Positions 8,331 to 17,900 of a stretch of DNA of 64,000 nucleotides are shown here, piece by piece. The translations under genes and the position numbers were made by a program. The stretch is from Bacteroidaceae bacterium (GTDB lineage: Bacteria > Bacteroidota > Bacteroidia > Bacteroidales > Bacteroidaceae): the NCBI GenBank assembly GCA_017548075.1, contig JAFYNL010000022.1:1-64000 (forward strand), written 5' to 3'. The notes beneath the pieces are model-generated. The model was not told the DNA's origin. It did not search any database and was given only the letters and a program-made list of their open reading frames with translations. Numbering within the stretch: position 1 is the stretch's first letter; the number at the start of each line of letters is the position of its first letter.

Positions 8331-11246
8331 TTATTTGCCTAACAGGAAGTCAACGGAAATGTTTATGATGCTGCGTCGAGTTTCTTTATCTGTGATACAT
8401 TCAAGCGGGAAACCAAATGCGATAACTCGATAGCCAGGACCTGGATAAGCGATGGCTGCAGAGTAGTTCCCTGTTGTGTATGTCATCGTGCTGAATGCGC
8501 CTCCTACGCCTTCAAGAACATCTGTAGTGCTCAACCAATAGTTCTGCTCGTTAGGTCTGCTATAGATGGTTGCCGTATTGTCCAGTCCTTGAACAGTACA
8601 GATGCTATCTGTTGGAGAGGCTCCAATGAAGCGATATTTTAGTTTGTCTGCCACGAAAGCATCTTGCTCGGCATTATGAGCATCACTTCCGATGAAGGCT
8701 CCACTTACCAAGATGGACGAACCTTGGAGCGTAAGTTGTGAGATAGCCGTGAGCATTTCAGGAGTAAAGGCTTTTCTGCGAGTCAGAGAATAACCGTCAT
8801 CCTTTTGAGCACCAAGGATAAAGTCGGCAATACGATATCCGCGAAGGTCGAGATTGGGAAGTTGAACAGGAGTGGAACTGCTGATATTGCAATCGTAGTG
8901 CTTTGCGAGGATGTCTGAAGCATGACGAACACTATAGTCATGAGTATTGCCAGCAAGGAACATTCCTTCCCATTCATCGCTGCTCACACCCATGCCTTCG
9001 CCTACCTCTTTGCCGTATTGACTCTTATCGAAACTCAACTGACGACCACAATAGCCTGGAGATTTTACATCAATCACGCCTGGATCTGAATCGAAATCAA
9101 AGCCTCCGGTTGTCTCATTATCAAATGGAAGTGGACTTGCCAACCTTTGAAAAGCATCTACAATAAGAATGGAGGGAGCATCCGGAGTTTCTGCAATAAC
9201 GGCACAAACCTCGTCGCTTGGCAAACTTGCTCCACCTTCGTTGACGGCTTCAACACGGAAACTATAGAGCACACCAGGAATGGCCTCAGTCTTGAACGTG
9301 CAATCGTGCCCGCTTACATAGTGTCCGTTGTCAAAATCCTTACCTGCTTTCTTCATATAAACCACATAACCATCGGGCTTAGCCGTTGGTTCGGAAGGGT
9401 CTTGAGTAGGTGTCCAACGCACAGTAATCTCGTTTGTTTCCTTGTTAGGCTCAGCACTTAGACCTGCAACGGGCAAAGGCTGGACAACAACATCCTTGCC
9501 TCCGTGAATGGTGGAAACAAAGCGAAGCATACCTTTATATATTGAGCGAGCCATGAGGAACTTGAAGTAGGGGTCGTGACCAAAGCGCATATCTGCCCAG
9601 TTCTGATGGCTAAGCATCTCGAAGATGATGGCAGGCACTTGTGGGTCGCGAGTCTCTCCATAGTTTCTGTCGTATAGGTCTCGACGATTCCAATAGCCAA
9701 GTTCCCTTGACAAATCGTTTGTGACTTGCGTCATCACCATATCTGCGAGGTCACGACTGACGAGTCTCGAAAGTCCTGCTGCAGTCTTCCCATCATAGAA
9801 ATCTGTAGAATAGATGCCGAGCGAACCGACTAAGGTGTTATCGGTACGATAGCCTGCATCACTATGAACTGAAACAAAAAGTTCGAGAGGCACGCAAAGT
9901 CCGCTGTCGCCCCTAAGGTAGTTGGTTCCTTTAGTTACATGATTTAGAGTAAAAGGTCGTGTGTTGACGTCGTCTCTCCCGTCATCATTGCCTCGAGGGG
10001 AATAGACGCTATCAGGCATTCCATACCATTGAGCGGAGTAACGAGCAGCTTCAAGGCATCTGGGCAAGTCGCTTCCAATAGGCAAAGCCATAGTAGAGTC
10101 GCCACGAACAATGTTGCCCATACCGCCACCAAGTCTTACGGCATCGGCTGTCACAACTCCTTTGTAGTTGCTCAGGTTGGTGAGAATGACGCAGTTGTCT
10201 TCGCTCTTGCCCTTCGTAAAGTGGAATGTTCCGAGATAAACCCAGGTACCTCCACCCATTTGCTGATTTACGCGGAACTGAGTGGCTATGCCTCCGTGCT
10301 TGACTGTATAGTTAGCATCCGAAACGCTACTGGGTACGGTTTGATAGGAAACATAAACCGCGTAGTCATCTTCGACGGTTATTTCAGGGAACCACACGAC
10401 TTCGCTTGTCATTCTCTTGTTCTGAATGGCTTCTATCATGCGGTAAGTTCCTTTCTTGAAGGGGTTCTCGCCATTCTCGTAGCCTTCTTCATTATGTCCG
10501 AAACCCACGCCTCCATATTGCCAATGGTAGTTGCTTACTCGTTCCTCGTAGCGGCTTCCGTCCCAGATGAAGTCGTTATCGACAATGATTTCATGCTTTT
10601 GCCAGTCGCGTTCTCTTGGCGTGAAGACTACGGCTCCTGCATTCTGGAGCATCGGAATCAAGTAAGGAACGACAAAGGTTTGCGTGAACATATCTTCCGT
10701 AGTACAGAAAAGTCGTGGACGTTGCCAAACCCATTCCTGTTTGTCGAAGTTATAGTATTTGCCGTGACTTTGTCCAACTGCGAGGTGACGGCCTTGAAGA
10801 CCTTTCTTTATATTATAAGGTCTGCTGAGAGGGGTTACCCAAGGATTGCCTTTATAAAGTTCGCGTTTGTAGACTCGAGCCGTGTCGCCTCTGTCCATCA
10901 TACTTGTAGGGATGAGCAATTCTATGGGAGTGTCTTTCGCGAAGATGCTTATGTCGTAGGTATTGTAGGGCATCGGTAAGAGCCGCTTAACGTCTGTATA
11001 TAGGTCACCAACAACAAGAGGAGTCAGCGGTTGTGCTATGAAGTTGTCGCTCAGCACGATGGTGAGGTGCTTGTCTCGAGTATTGGGAATGATGTCCTCT
11101 ACCGTTATCTTCTTTAGATTCGGGAAGTTAGGGTTCGTGAAATTGGTGAAATATTCGTTCAGATTAGCGAAGTTTTTGTCCTGAGCCGAGATGTTCAGCG
11201 AGGAAAGGGCAATTGCGAGTGAGAGGATAATGTGTTTCTTGTTCAT
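8331..11246 (-). CDS. Secreted amidase-like enzyme with embedded golvesin-type domain and fibronectin III domain
   Basis: 971 residues with a signal peptide ending near residue 21 (LNISAQ). The first half shows an N-acetylmuramoyl-L-alanine amidase-3-like fold in two pieces: a region around GRHLAVGQSHGKYY and a later LFVSVHSDAGYR, where SVHSDAG resembles the zinc-binding HxD/E element, then VPAIIFEMLSHQN. Between them lies a golvesin C-terminal-like beta-sandwich (about 275-370, YAVYVSYQTVPSS, GGGTWVYLGTFHF). A fibronectin III-type domain follows near 600-690, then a C-terminal domain of unknown fold. Proteins of this build are often annotated 'xanthan lyase', which the sequence does not support. 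Most likely a peptidoglycan- or glycan-acting periplasmic or surface enzyme. Its start overlaps the plsC-like stop (ATGA). Confidence 0.75.
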   Translation of the reverse strand: MNKKHIILSLAIALSSLNISAQDKNFANLNEYFTNFTNPNFPNLKKITVEDIIPNTRDKHLTIVLSDNFIAQPLTPLVVGDLYTDVKRLLPMPYNTYDISIFAKDTPIELLIPTSMMDRGDTARVYKRELYKGNPWVTPLSRPYNIKKGLQGRHLAVGQSHGKYYNFDKQEWVWQRPRLFCTTEDMFTQTFVVPYLIPMLQNAGAVVFTPRERDWQKHEIIVDNDFIWDGSRYEERVSNYHWQYGGVGFGHNEEGYENGENPFKKGTYRMIEAIQNKRMTSEVVWFPEITVEDDYAVYVSYQTVPSSVSDANYTVKHGGIATQFRVNQQMGGGTWVYLGTFHFTKGKSEDNCVILTNLSNYKGVVTADAVRLGGGMGNIVRGDSTMALPIGSDLPRCLEAARYSAQWYGMPDSVYSPRGNDDGRDDVNTRPFTLNHVTKGTNYLRGDSGLCVPLELFVSVHSDAGYRTDNTLVGSLGIYSTDFYDGKTAAGLSRLVSRDLADMVMTQVTNDLSRELGYWNRRDLYDRNYGETRDPQVPAIIFEMLSHQNWADMRFGHDPYFKFLMARSIYKGMLRFVSTIHGGKDVVVQPLPVAGLSAEPNKETNEITVRWTPTQDPSEPTAKPDGYVVYMKKAGKDFDNGHYVSGHDCTFKTEAIPGVLYSFRVEAVNEGGASLPSDEVCAVIAETPDAPSILIVDAFQRLASPLPFDNETTGGFDFDSDPGVIDVKSPGYCGRQLSFDKSQYGKEVGEGMGVSSDEWEGMFLAGNTHDYSVRHASDILAKHYDCNISSSTPVQLPNLDLRGYRIADFILGAQKDDGYSLTRRKAFTPEMLTAISQLTLQGSSILVSGAFIGSDAHNAEQDAFVADKLKYRFIGASPTDSICTVQGLDNTATIYSRPNEQNYWLSTTDVLEGVGGAFSTMTYTTGNYSAAIAYPGPGYRVIAFGFPLECITDKETRRSIINISVDFLLGK

Positions 11247-11788
11247 ACTTTGAACTTTTCTGGGTGTAGTCCTTGATAGTTTTGATAGTATTCTTTAATC
11301 TCCTGCATTTGGGTTTCGATGTCGCCATTTGGAATGATTGTCTTGGTACAGACGATTCTTCTTTTGGCAAAGTCGAGTCCGTAGAGCAGGATGGGGATTT
11401 CTGCTTTGAGGGCAATATAGTAGAAGCCCTTCTTCCATTCGGGTTGGGCCTGACGGGTTCCTTCTGGAGTGATGCAGAGTCGGAACTTCTTTGCCTGCTT
11501 TGCTTGCTCGGCAATAATGTCCGTAGAATGCATCTGTTTGCTTCGATAGACGGGGATGCCGCCAAGCCTTCGCATCAGGATTCCCACGGGAAAGAAGAAC
11601 CACTCCTTTTTCATCAGGAAGTCGCAATGGAAATCTCGAGCACGACTATAGAGGTTGCCGACGATGAAGTCCCAGTTGCTCGTGTGTGGAGCAAGGGCAA
11701 TGATGCATTTTTCGGGCATTGGCTCCGTAACTTCTTCCGTGAAGTGGAACCATCCGAAGAGAACCTTTTCGCAGAGTTTCTTTAGCAT
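11243..11788 (-). CDS. PlsC-like 1-acyl-glycerol-3-phosphate acyltransferase family protein
   Basis: 181 residues, shorter than full PlsC. The HX4D catalytic box is seen as HTSNWD near residue 35, and the substrate-binding PEGTR near residue 108. There is no obvious N-terminal membrane anchor, which is typical of the small acyltransferases of this superfamily. The role is acyl transfer to lysophosphatidate or a related acceptor at the inner membrane. It overlaps its neighbours on both sides: start shared with the upstream stop (TAATG) and stop with the downstream start (ATGA), so it belongs firmly in the leftward operon. Exact acceptor cannot be decided. Confidence 0.85.
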   Translation of the reverse strand: MLKKLCEKVLFGWFHFTEEVTEPMPEKCIIALAPHTSNWDFIVGNLYSRARDFHCDFLMKKEWFFFPVGILMRRLGGIPVYRSKQMHSTDIIAEQAKQAKKFRLCITPEGTRQAQPEWKKGFYYIALKAEIPILLYGLDFAKRRIVCTKTIIPNGDIETQMQEIKEYYQNYQGLHPEKFKV

Positions 11789-12051
11789 TACAGGTTCTGA
11801 ATCTGGTCAATAATCTCGTCTGTACGCTTCTGCATGTCTTCTTTCATTTTCTTGAAGAAGAGGTCTGTGCTTCCTGGCTCGACATGCGAAAGACGGGTAA
11901 TCCAGTCGTTCTGCATCTTCATGATGCTGAGCATAACGTTTTCTACGTCCTGCTTGTTGTCCTTCCCCGAGTAGTCTGCCGCAGCCATACACTCTGCCAG
12001 CAGTTCGCCGCACAGATAGTTGATGTGTTTTTTCAGGTCTTTGCGTTTCAT
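11788..12051 (-). CDS. Small helical protein of unknown function, first gene of the leftward operon
   Basis: 87 residues from the ATG at 12051. The frame also has an ATG at 12087, but that would place the start codon inside the -7 box, so 12051 is preferred. The protein is helix-rich and charged (RKDLKKHINYLC, DMQKRTDEIIDQI) with no signal peptide. I do not recognise the family. Its stop overlaps the acyltransferase start by one base, supporting that it is translated. It leads a six-gene run of mixed functions, so context does not define its role. Confidence 0.7.
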   Translation of the reverse strand: MKRKDLKKHINYLCGELLAECMAAADYSGKDNKQDVENVMLSIMKMQNDWITRLSHVEPGSTDLFFKKMKEDMQKRTDEIIDQIQNL

Positions 12052-12084
12052 CTTATTATAAATATATAATGTGCATTCAGACTT

Positions 12085-12115
12085 CAAAGTTACATTTTTT
12101 TTCTGAGTTTACAAA
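12085..12115 (-). promoter_or_regulatory. Promoter of the leftward six-gene operon
   Basis: Read on the minus strand, TAACTTTG occupies 12092-12085 and TTTG lies at 12115-12112, with 19 bp between them. It is the only good promoter seen for the genes down to 5497. Confidence 0.7.
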
Positions 12116-12197
12116 CAAAAGCGGCAAAACTTTCAGCTTTTTTTGCATTTTTCGAAACGGCCTTTCTCCAAACCATGTGTGGAGCATTTTCAAACGA

Positions 12198-12308
12198 CTG
12201 CAGTTACGTTGGCAAACTTAACGTGTTACGTTTGCGATTTTAACGTGTTACGTTGACCAACTTAACGTGTTATGTTTGCAAACTACACTTGACGAGTTGA
12301 CAAACTAT
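12198..12308 (-). repeat. 22-bp dyad tandem repeat array R1 (reverse orientation)
   Basis: Three clear units and degenerate edges. Each carries TTAACGTGTT(A) with a 20-22 bp period, separated by CAAAC or CCAAC-like bases. In the orientation used for the other arrays the unit core reads TTAAC-AC-GTTAA. It lies between two divergent promoters. Same family as the arrays at 24556, 30935, 38058, 49389 and 63668. Confidence 0.85.
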
Positions 12309-12328
12309 CCGCGATTTAATGAAATAGA

Positions 12329-12360
12329 TTTGGTTTTTCGCTCATTTTTTTGTACCTTTG
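12329..12360 (+). promoter_or_regulatory. Promoter of pfp
   Basis: TTTGG at 12329-12333 and TACCTTTG at 12353-12360, 20 bp apart, 43 bp before the ATG. Strong match to the Bacteroidota consensus. Confidence 0.8.
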
Positions 12361-12403
12361 CACGCGAAAACTTTAAACATTAAAACTCATAAATTCAAGA
12401 ATC

Positions 12404-14053
12404 ATGAAGAAAAGTGCACTACAGGTGGCTCGCGCTGCCTATCAGCCAAAACTCCCCAAAGCCCTGCAAGGTCCTGTTGTAGCCGTTGAAGGCGCTGCAA
12501 CTCAGAGCGTTGGCAATCAGGACGAAATCAAGGCTATGTTCCCAAACACCTACGGAATGCCCGTCATCACCTTCGAGGCTGGCGAGCAGAAGGCTCTCGA
12601 GCCTTTCAACGTCGGCATTATCCTCTCAGGCGGTCAAGCCCCTGGTGGTCATAATGTTATTAGTGGTCTTTACGATGGCGTGAAGTCCCTCAACAAGAAC
12701 TGCAAGCTGTATGGCTTCCTGATGGGACCTGGCGGTTTGGTTGACCACAAGTATGTGGAGTTCACGGACGACTTTATCGATGAGTACCGCAATACCGGTG
12801 GCTTCGACATCATCGGCTCTGGTCGTACCAAACTCGAGAAGGTGGAACAGTTCGAGAGCGGCATCGAGATTCTTCGCAAGCTTGGCATCAAGGCTCTGGT
12901 CATCATTGGTGGCGACGACAGCAACACTAACGCTTGTGTCCTCGCAGAGTACTACGCAGCCAAGAACTACGGCGTTCAGGTGATTGGTTGTCCCAAGACA
13001 ATCGATGGCGACCTGAAGAACGAGCAGATTGAGACCAGTTTTGGTTTCGATACGGCTTGTAAGACCTATTCCGAGTTGATTGGCAACATTCAGCGCGACT
13101 GCAATAGTGCTCGCAAGTACTGGCACTTCATCAAGCTGATGGGCCGCAGCGCAAGTCACATTGCTCTCGAGTGTGCTCTTGAGACGCAACCTAATGCTTG
13201 CCTCATCAGCGAAGAGGTCGAGCAGAAGGCTATGAGCCTTGATGACGTCGTTACTTACCTCGCAAAGATTGTTGCAGACAGAGCCGCTGAAGGAAACAAC
13301 TTCGGTACTGTCCTTATTCCTGAAGGTCTGATTGAGTTCATTCCTGCCATCAAGAAGCTGATTGCCGAGCTGAATGAAGTTCTGACTGACCCTGCAACTG
13401 GCGAAAGCCGCGAGTTCGAGAGCAAGGATGCTCAGGTTGCTTTCGTGAAGAGCCACATCGCTCCTGAAAACCTCGCAGTTCTCGAGAGTCTGCCAAAGGA
13501 TGTAGAGCGTCAGCTTTGCCTCGACAGAGACCCTCACGGAAACGTTCAGGTCAGCCTTATCGAAACGGAGAAACTCCTCTCTGCAATGGTTGCAATGAAG
13601 CTCGAAGCTTGGAAGAAGGAAGGCAAATACAACGGGAAGTTCTCTCCTCAGCACCACTTCTTCGGTTACGAAGGTCGTTGCGCCGCTCCAAGCAACTATG
13701 ATGCCGACTATTGCTACAGTCTTGGCTACAACGCAAGTCGCTTGATTGCAAACGGAAAGACCGGCTATATGAGTGTCATCAAGAACACTACGGCTCCTGC
13801 AGCAGAGTGGATTGCAGGTGGTGTGCCCATCACGATGATGATGAATATGGAGCGCAGAAACGGTGCCATGAAACCCGTTATTCGCAAGGCTCTCGTGGAA
13901 CTCGACGGCGCGCCCTTCAAGTACTTCGCAAGCAAGCGTGAAGAGTGGGCAAAGAACACCTGTTACGTTTACCCAGGCCCCATTCAGTATTGGGGTCCAA
14001 GCGAGGTTTGCGACCAATGCACAAAGACCCTCGCTCTTGAACAGAGCAAGTAA
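12404..14053 (+). CDS. pfp: Diphosphate--fructose-6-phosphate 1-phosphotransferase (PPi-PFK)
   Basis: 549 residues, the long (class II, plant-beta-like) form. GGDDS at 169-173, in place of GGDGS, and PKTIDGD at 197-203 with its lysine are the residues that mark pyrophosphate instead of ATP as phosphoryl donor. LMGRSASHIALEC, which contacts the sugar phosphate, is also present. The enzyme reversibly converts fructose 6-phosphate and PPi to fructose 1,6-bisphosphate in glycolysis and gluconeogenesis, and is the usual main PFK of fermentative Bacteroidales. Strong own promoter. The lysozyme gene begins 6 bp after its stop, so readthrough is likely. Confidence 0.97.
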   Translation: MKKSALQVARAAYQPKLPKALQGPVVAVEGAATQSVGNQDEIKAMFPNTYGMPVITFEAGEQKALEPFNVGIILSGGQAPGGHNVISGLYDGVKSLNKNCKLYGFLMGPGGLVDHKYVEFTDDFIDEYRNTGGFDIIGSGRTKLEKVEQFESGIEILRKLGIKALVIIGGDDSNTNACVLAEYYAAKNYGVQVIGCPKTIDGDLKNEQIETSFGFDTACKTYSELIGNIQRDCNSARKYWHFIKLMGRSASHIALECALETQPNACLISEEVEQKAMSLDDVVTYLAKIVADRAAEGNNFGTVLIPEGLIEFIPAIKKLIAELNEVLTDPATGESREFESKDAQVAFVKSHIAPENLAVLESLPKDVERQLCLDRDPHGNVQVSLIETEKLLSAMVAMKLEAWKKEGKYNGKFSPQHHFFGYEGRCAAPSNYDADYCYSLGYNASRLIANGKTGYMSVIKNTTAPAAEWIAGGVPITMMMNMERRNGAMKPVIRKALVELDGAPFKYFASKREEWAKNTCYVYPGPIQYWGPSEVCDQCTKTLALEQSK

Positions 14054-14059
14054 AATTGT

Positions 14060-14932
14060 ATGAAGAACTCTCAGTCTCCTTCAAAGGGAGCAAGACGAAA
14101 GACTTCGAAGAAACGAAGGAAAAAGGCTTCCTCTAAGGGAGGCTGGGGGCTCTTGCATTTCTTTCGCCGCTTTCCTGCCTGGCTTCTTTGGCTGGGAGGC
14201 ATCCTTATAACTGCGGCTTATGTTGGCTTTTTCTACTACTTTTTTGTTGGACCTTTCAGTTTTCGTTGGCGTGCTCTTTATGGCGAACCGACTTATCCTG
14301 AAGGCTACGAAGTTCGAGGCATCGACATTAGCCACTATCAAGAACGCATCAACTGGGAGAAACTCCGTAATGCTTCCATAGGAGATGCTCCTGTTAGCTT
14401 CGTTTTCATCAAGGCCACAGAAGGTGAAAAGTTGTTCGACGACAACTTTAACAAGAACTTTGCCAATGCTAAGCGAAACGACTTAATCAGAGGCGCTTAT
14501 CATTTCTTTGTACCAGGAGTTAATCCTAAAAAGCAAGCGGACTTCTATTTGAATATTGCTCAGCTTGAACCAGGCGACCTTCCTCCAGTCTTGGACATTG
14601 AAAAGAAGGGCGATTTAACTCCCCAGCAATTGCGTCGAGATGTAAAGATTTGGCTCGATCTGATTGAGAAAGAGTATGGCGTAAAACCAATTCTTTATAC
14701 GGGTTACAAGTTCAAAGTGGACTATCTTAACACCCCTGAATTTGATGCTTATCCTTATTGGATTGCGCATTATTATGTTGAGAAGCTCGCTTATAAAGGA
14801 AAGTGGACTTTCTGGCAGCATACCGATTGCGGCAAAGTCTCGGGTATAAAGGGCTTCGTTGATTGCAACATCTTCAACGGAACATTCGAAGACCTTCAAC
14901 AACTTACCCTTCCAGAACCCGAAATGGAGTAG
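14060..14932 (+). CDS. Membrane-anchored GH25 lysozyme
   Basis: 290 residues. A strongly basic N-terminus (many Lys/Arg in the first 27 residues) is followed by one membrane helix (about 41-65), then a GH25 domain. Catalytic-site elements are visible: DISHYQ from Asp89, FIKATEG, and DIEKKG with Asp179 and Glu181 as the expected DxE pair, then YWIAHY and FWQHTDCG near the end. GH25 enzymes cleave the MurNAc-GlcNAc bond of peptidoglycan. The topology is N-in with a periplasmic catalytic domain tethered to the inner membrane, suggesting remodelling of the cell's own wall instead of attack on others. It follows pfp by 6 bp. Confidence 0.9.
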   Translation: MKNSQSPSKGARRKTSKKRRKKASSKGGWGLLHFFRRFPAWLLWLGGILITAAYVGFFYYFFVGPFSFRWRALYGEPTYPEGYEVRGIDISHYQERINWEKLRNASIGDAPVSFVFIKATEGEKLFDDNFNKNFANAKRNDLIRGAYHFFVPGVNPKKQADFYLNIAQLEPGDLPPVLDIEKKGDLTPQQLRRDVKIWLDLIEKEYGVKPILYTGYKFKVDYLNTPEFDAYPYWIAHYYVEKLAYKGKWTFWQHTDCGKVSGIKGFVDCNIFNGTFEDLQQLTLPEPEME

Positions 14933-14954
14933 ATAATCTTAAATTAAAATACAC

Positions 14955-17900
14955 ATGAAACTAACAACTATCAAATCCTATTTCTCATTTCTGCTTGTTC
15001 TCTTTGCTATAACGGCAGCTGCGCAAAGCGGAACAAATTATGCCTCGATACTGGCAAATGCCGATTGGAATTGGCAGACCCGTGATGGAGTGACTTACGG
15101 AAAGGCAACTTTCGATGACTTGTATGGCAATGCTCAAATGGTTTCGATTGCCAAATACTCGTCTTCGGCGTTTAGTACCATGATTTACGATAAGGAGCAT
15201 TCCACGATGGGAACTAACGGACTTGCAGCTGAAGCGGGTGCAACCGTTGCCATCAACGGCAGCTACTTTAACATGAGTAACCTGACCTCGTGCACGGCGC
15301 TGTGGCTTTATGGCGCTGAAGTTGCTACTACTGTTTCGGATGAATTTGCTCGTTGTAATGGCGTCATAGGTTTCAAGGACGGAGACTTTACGATAGAGAA
15401 TTATGGATCTTCCACTACAGCTGCTAAACTTGCTGCTTGGGGTGAGTATTACGATGGCTTTATTGCTTGTGGACCAATCCTTCGAAAGAATGGCAGGAGT
15501 GTAGATGCAAATGTTGGTGGAGAAGGTTTCTATGGACCACACCCGCGAACGATGCTCGGCAAATGTGCTGACGGCACTGTTTATATGGTTGTGATGGAAG
15601 GCCGAATGGAAGGCGCTTCTGGTTTCTCGACTGCAAATATGGTTTCCCTTGCGGAAGACCTCAACATGACAGATGCTATCAATCTCGATGGTGGCGGCTC
15701 GTCAACACTTTGGGTAAATGGCGCTGGAGTAATTAATAGACCAAGTGGCGGCTCAGTTCGTACAGTTCCGAACATTATTGTTGCGACTCCCAGACACGAG
15801 CACAACTACGTCAATGGCTTCTGCACTTGTTCTTTTATGCCTTATGAACCTGCTCAGAAGGATAGCGACGGCTATTATGAGATTGACAATGGCGGCAAGC
15901 TCTTCTGGTTGGCCTATATGGTAAACAATAGCAACATTACTGCTAATGCGCGTCTTACGGCTGATATCGACCTCGAGAATCGCTTGTGGAAGCCGATGGG
16001 CAACGGCAAAAACATGCATACAGGCGAGTTCGACGGACAGGGACATAGCATCAGTAACCTTAAAATTTCGACTGATGCTTCGACCAACTTCTCTGCATTT
16101 ATCGGCGTTCATAGCGGCACACAAGATGTCCACAACTTCAGCATTTCAGGCTCAGTAACAGCTTCCGGCACTACATACGACCATTTTGCAGCTGGTGTAG
16201 TGGCTCAATCTACAGGAAACCATCAGATACGCGACATTTGGTGCTCTGTCAATATTACCAATCCGAATACGGCCCAAGTATCGCAGCGCATGGCTGGCAT
16301 CGTGACCAGAGCTGAAGGTTGTACCATTAATCGATGCGCATACGTCGGCACTATAAATGGTCAGGCCACAAATTTGCAAGTGGCAGGTATAGTTGGATGG
16401 ACCGATGCCAACAACACAACGGTTAGCAACTGCCTCTTTGCTGGTTCTCTTAGTTCCACAGGCACTAGCAGCAATAGTGCATATCAAGGCGGTATTGTAG
16501 GTTATAGCAGTAGTGCTAGAACGGGAGTGACTTTTGTCAATAACCTGAGCATCGGCACCGTTACAGCCCCAAGTGGCGCAACGCGCTGCGGAGCGTTGGT
16601 TGGCAACAATACATCCGACGTTTCTGCTTATGTTAATAACTACATTCTCGCGGGGCAGCCTGCTGCAGGTTCTGGAACGACCAAGATTCCGAGCGTTACC
16701 GAGGTAACCACGGCACAACTTACCGACGGCACATTGCCCGAGTTGCTGAGCATCTATAACTGGAAACAAGGCGAGAGCTATCCCATTCCGTACGACGACA
16801 GCCAGATTACCGAAGACGATTTGACGGTGGACGGCATTAAATACATGATTACAGGTCACAACACCGCGGCTGTAACCTATCCGAATGCAGCGCAACCATC
16901 TTCAAGCGATCCATGTCCATATAGTGGCGAGGTAACAATTCCCGCTACAATAACGATAAAAGGCCAGACCTTCAACGTGACTGAAATTGGCGATTATGCT
17001 TTCTTTTATGCAGCCGTTACGGCGCTCAATCTTCCAGAAGGCATTACCCATCTCGGCTACAAGGCTATTTATCAGACGCAACTCACCGAGATAGTGGTGC
17101 CGAATTCCGTAACTTTGATGGATTACGAGGCGCTTGCCTACAATAAGGTGCTGGAAAAGATATCTTTTGGCGAGAATATTGCGGCCAATACTTGGGGCGA
17201 CAAGCTCTGCATCTATGGTGGCAAGAAGTATGAAGTGTATATGAATTGCGACGCCGTGCCTACGCTGCGCACCTATACCTTCGATTTTACGGGGGCTAAC
17301 GTGCACGTGCGGCCTTCCATGTATACGGCCTTCAAGGAAGATGCTGCGTGGAGCAACTATGACATCATCGGCGACCTTTGGGTAGAGTTCACTTATGAAG
17401 ACTTGCAAGGCGTTATTAACGACTATCTTCCGAAAGTGCCGACAGGCGATGCCGTAGGAACCGATCCAGGCTGTTATTCTATCGGTACCACCAAGGCTCT
17501 GAGTGATGCAGTTGCCAATGCCCAAGCGTTGGACGAAGATGCCACTTTGGAGCAACTCAACAAAGCCATCAACGGCATATTGGTCGCCTACGATTCGCTC
17601 TACTATTATCCGCTTCATGAGGGCTATTATTACATTGAGAATGTGGCGTTTCCTGGCAGTATCCTTCAGGGCGATGCTGAAACAGCTAACAAGGAGGGAC
17701 TCAAAGTTGTAAATCTGGAAGAAATAGAGACTCCACCTTATTTCAAGCTGGTTCGAAAGAATGGAGGTTGGGTGATACAGTGTGCCGATAACGGAATGTA
17801 TATAGGAACTGCTATAGGTGGCAATGTTAATGGCAAACTTATTTCGTTGACACAAGACGAACTTTATGAGCAAGTTATAACGTGGGTCGGCGGTGGACGG

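Larger units (their letters stand above)
12088..12403. other. Divergent intergenic region, 316 bp
   Basis: Contains back-to-back promoters at its two ends (12085-12115 leftward, 12329-12360 rightward) and, between them, a 22-bp dyad array (12198-12308). No open frame with coding character is visible. Confidence 0.8.

Noticed and set aside
10029-10979. 316-residue plus-strand frame within the golvesin/amidase gene
   Set aside because: Antisense shadow, no start context.
8331-11246. Xanthan lyase
   Set aside because: No polysaccharide lyase motif; amidase-like and golvesin-like elements explain the sequence better.
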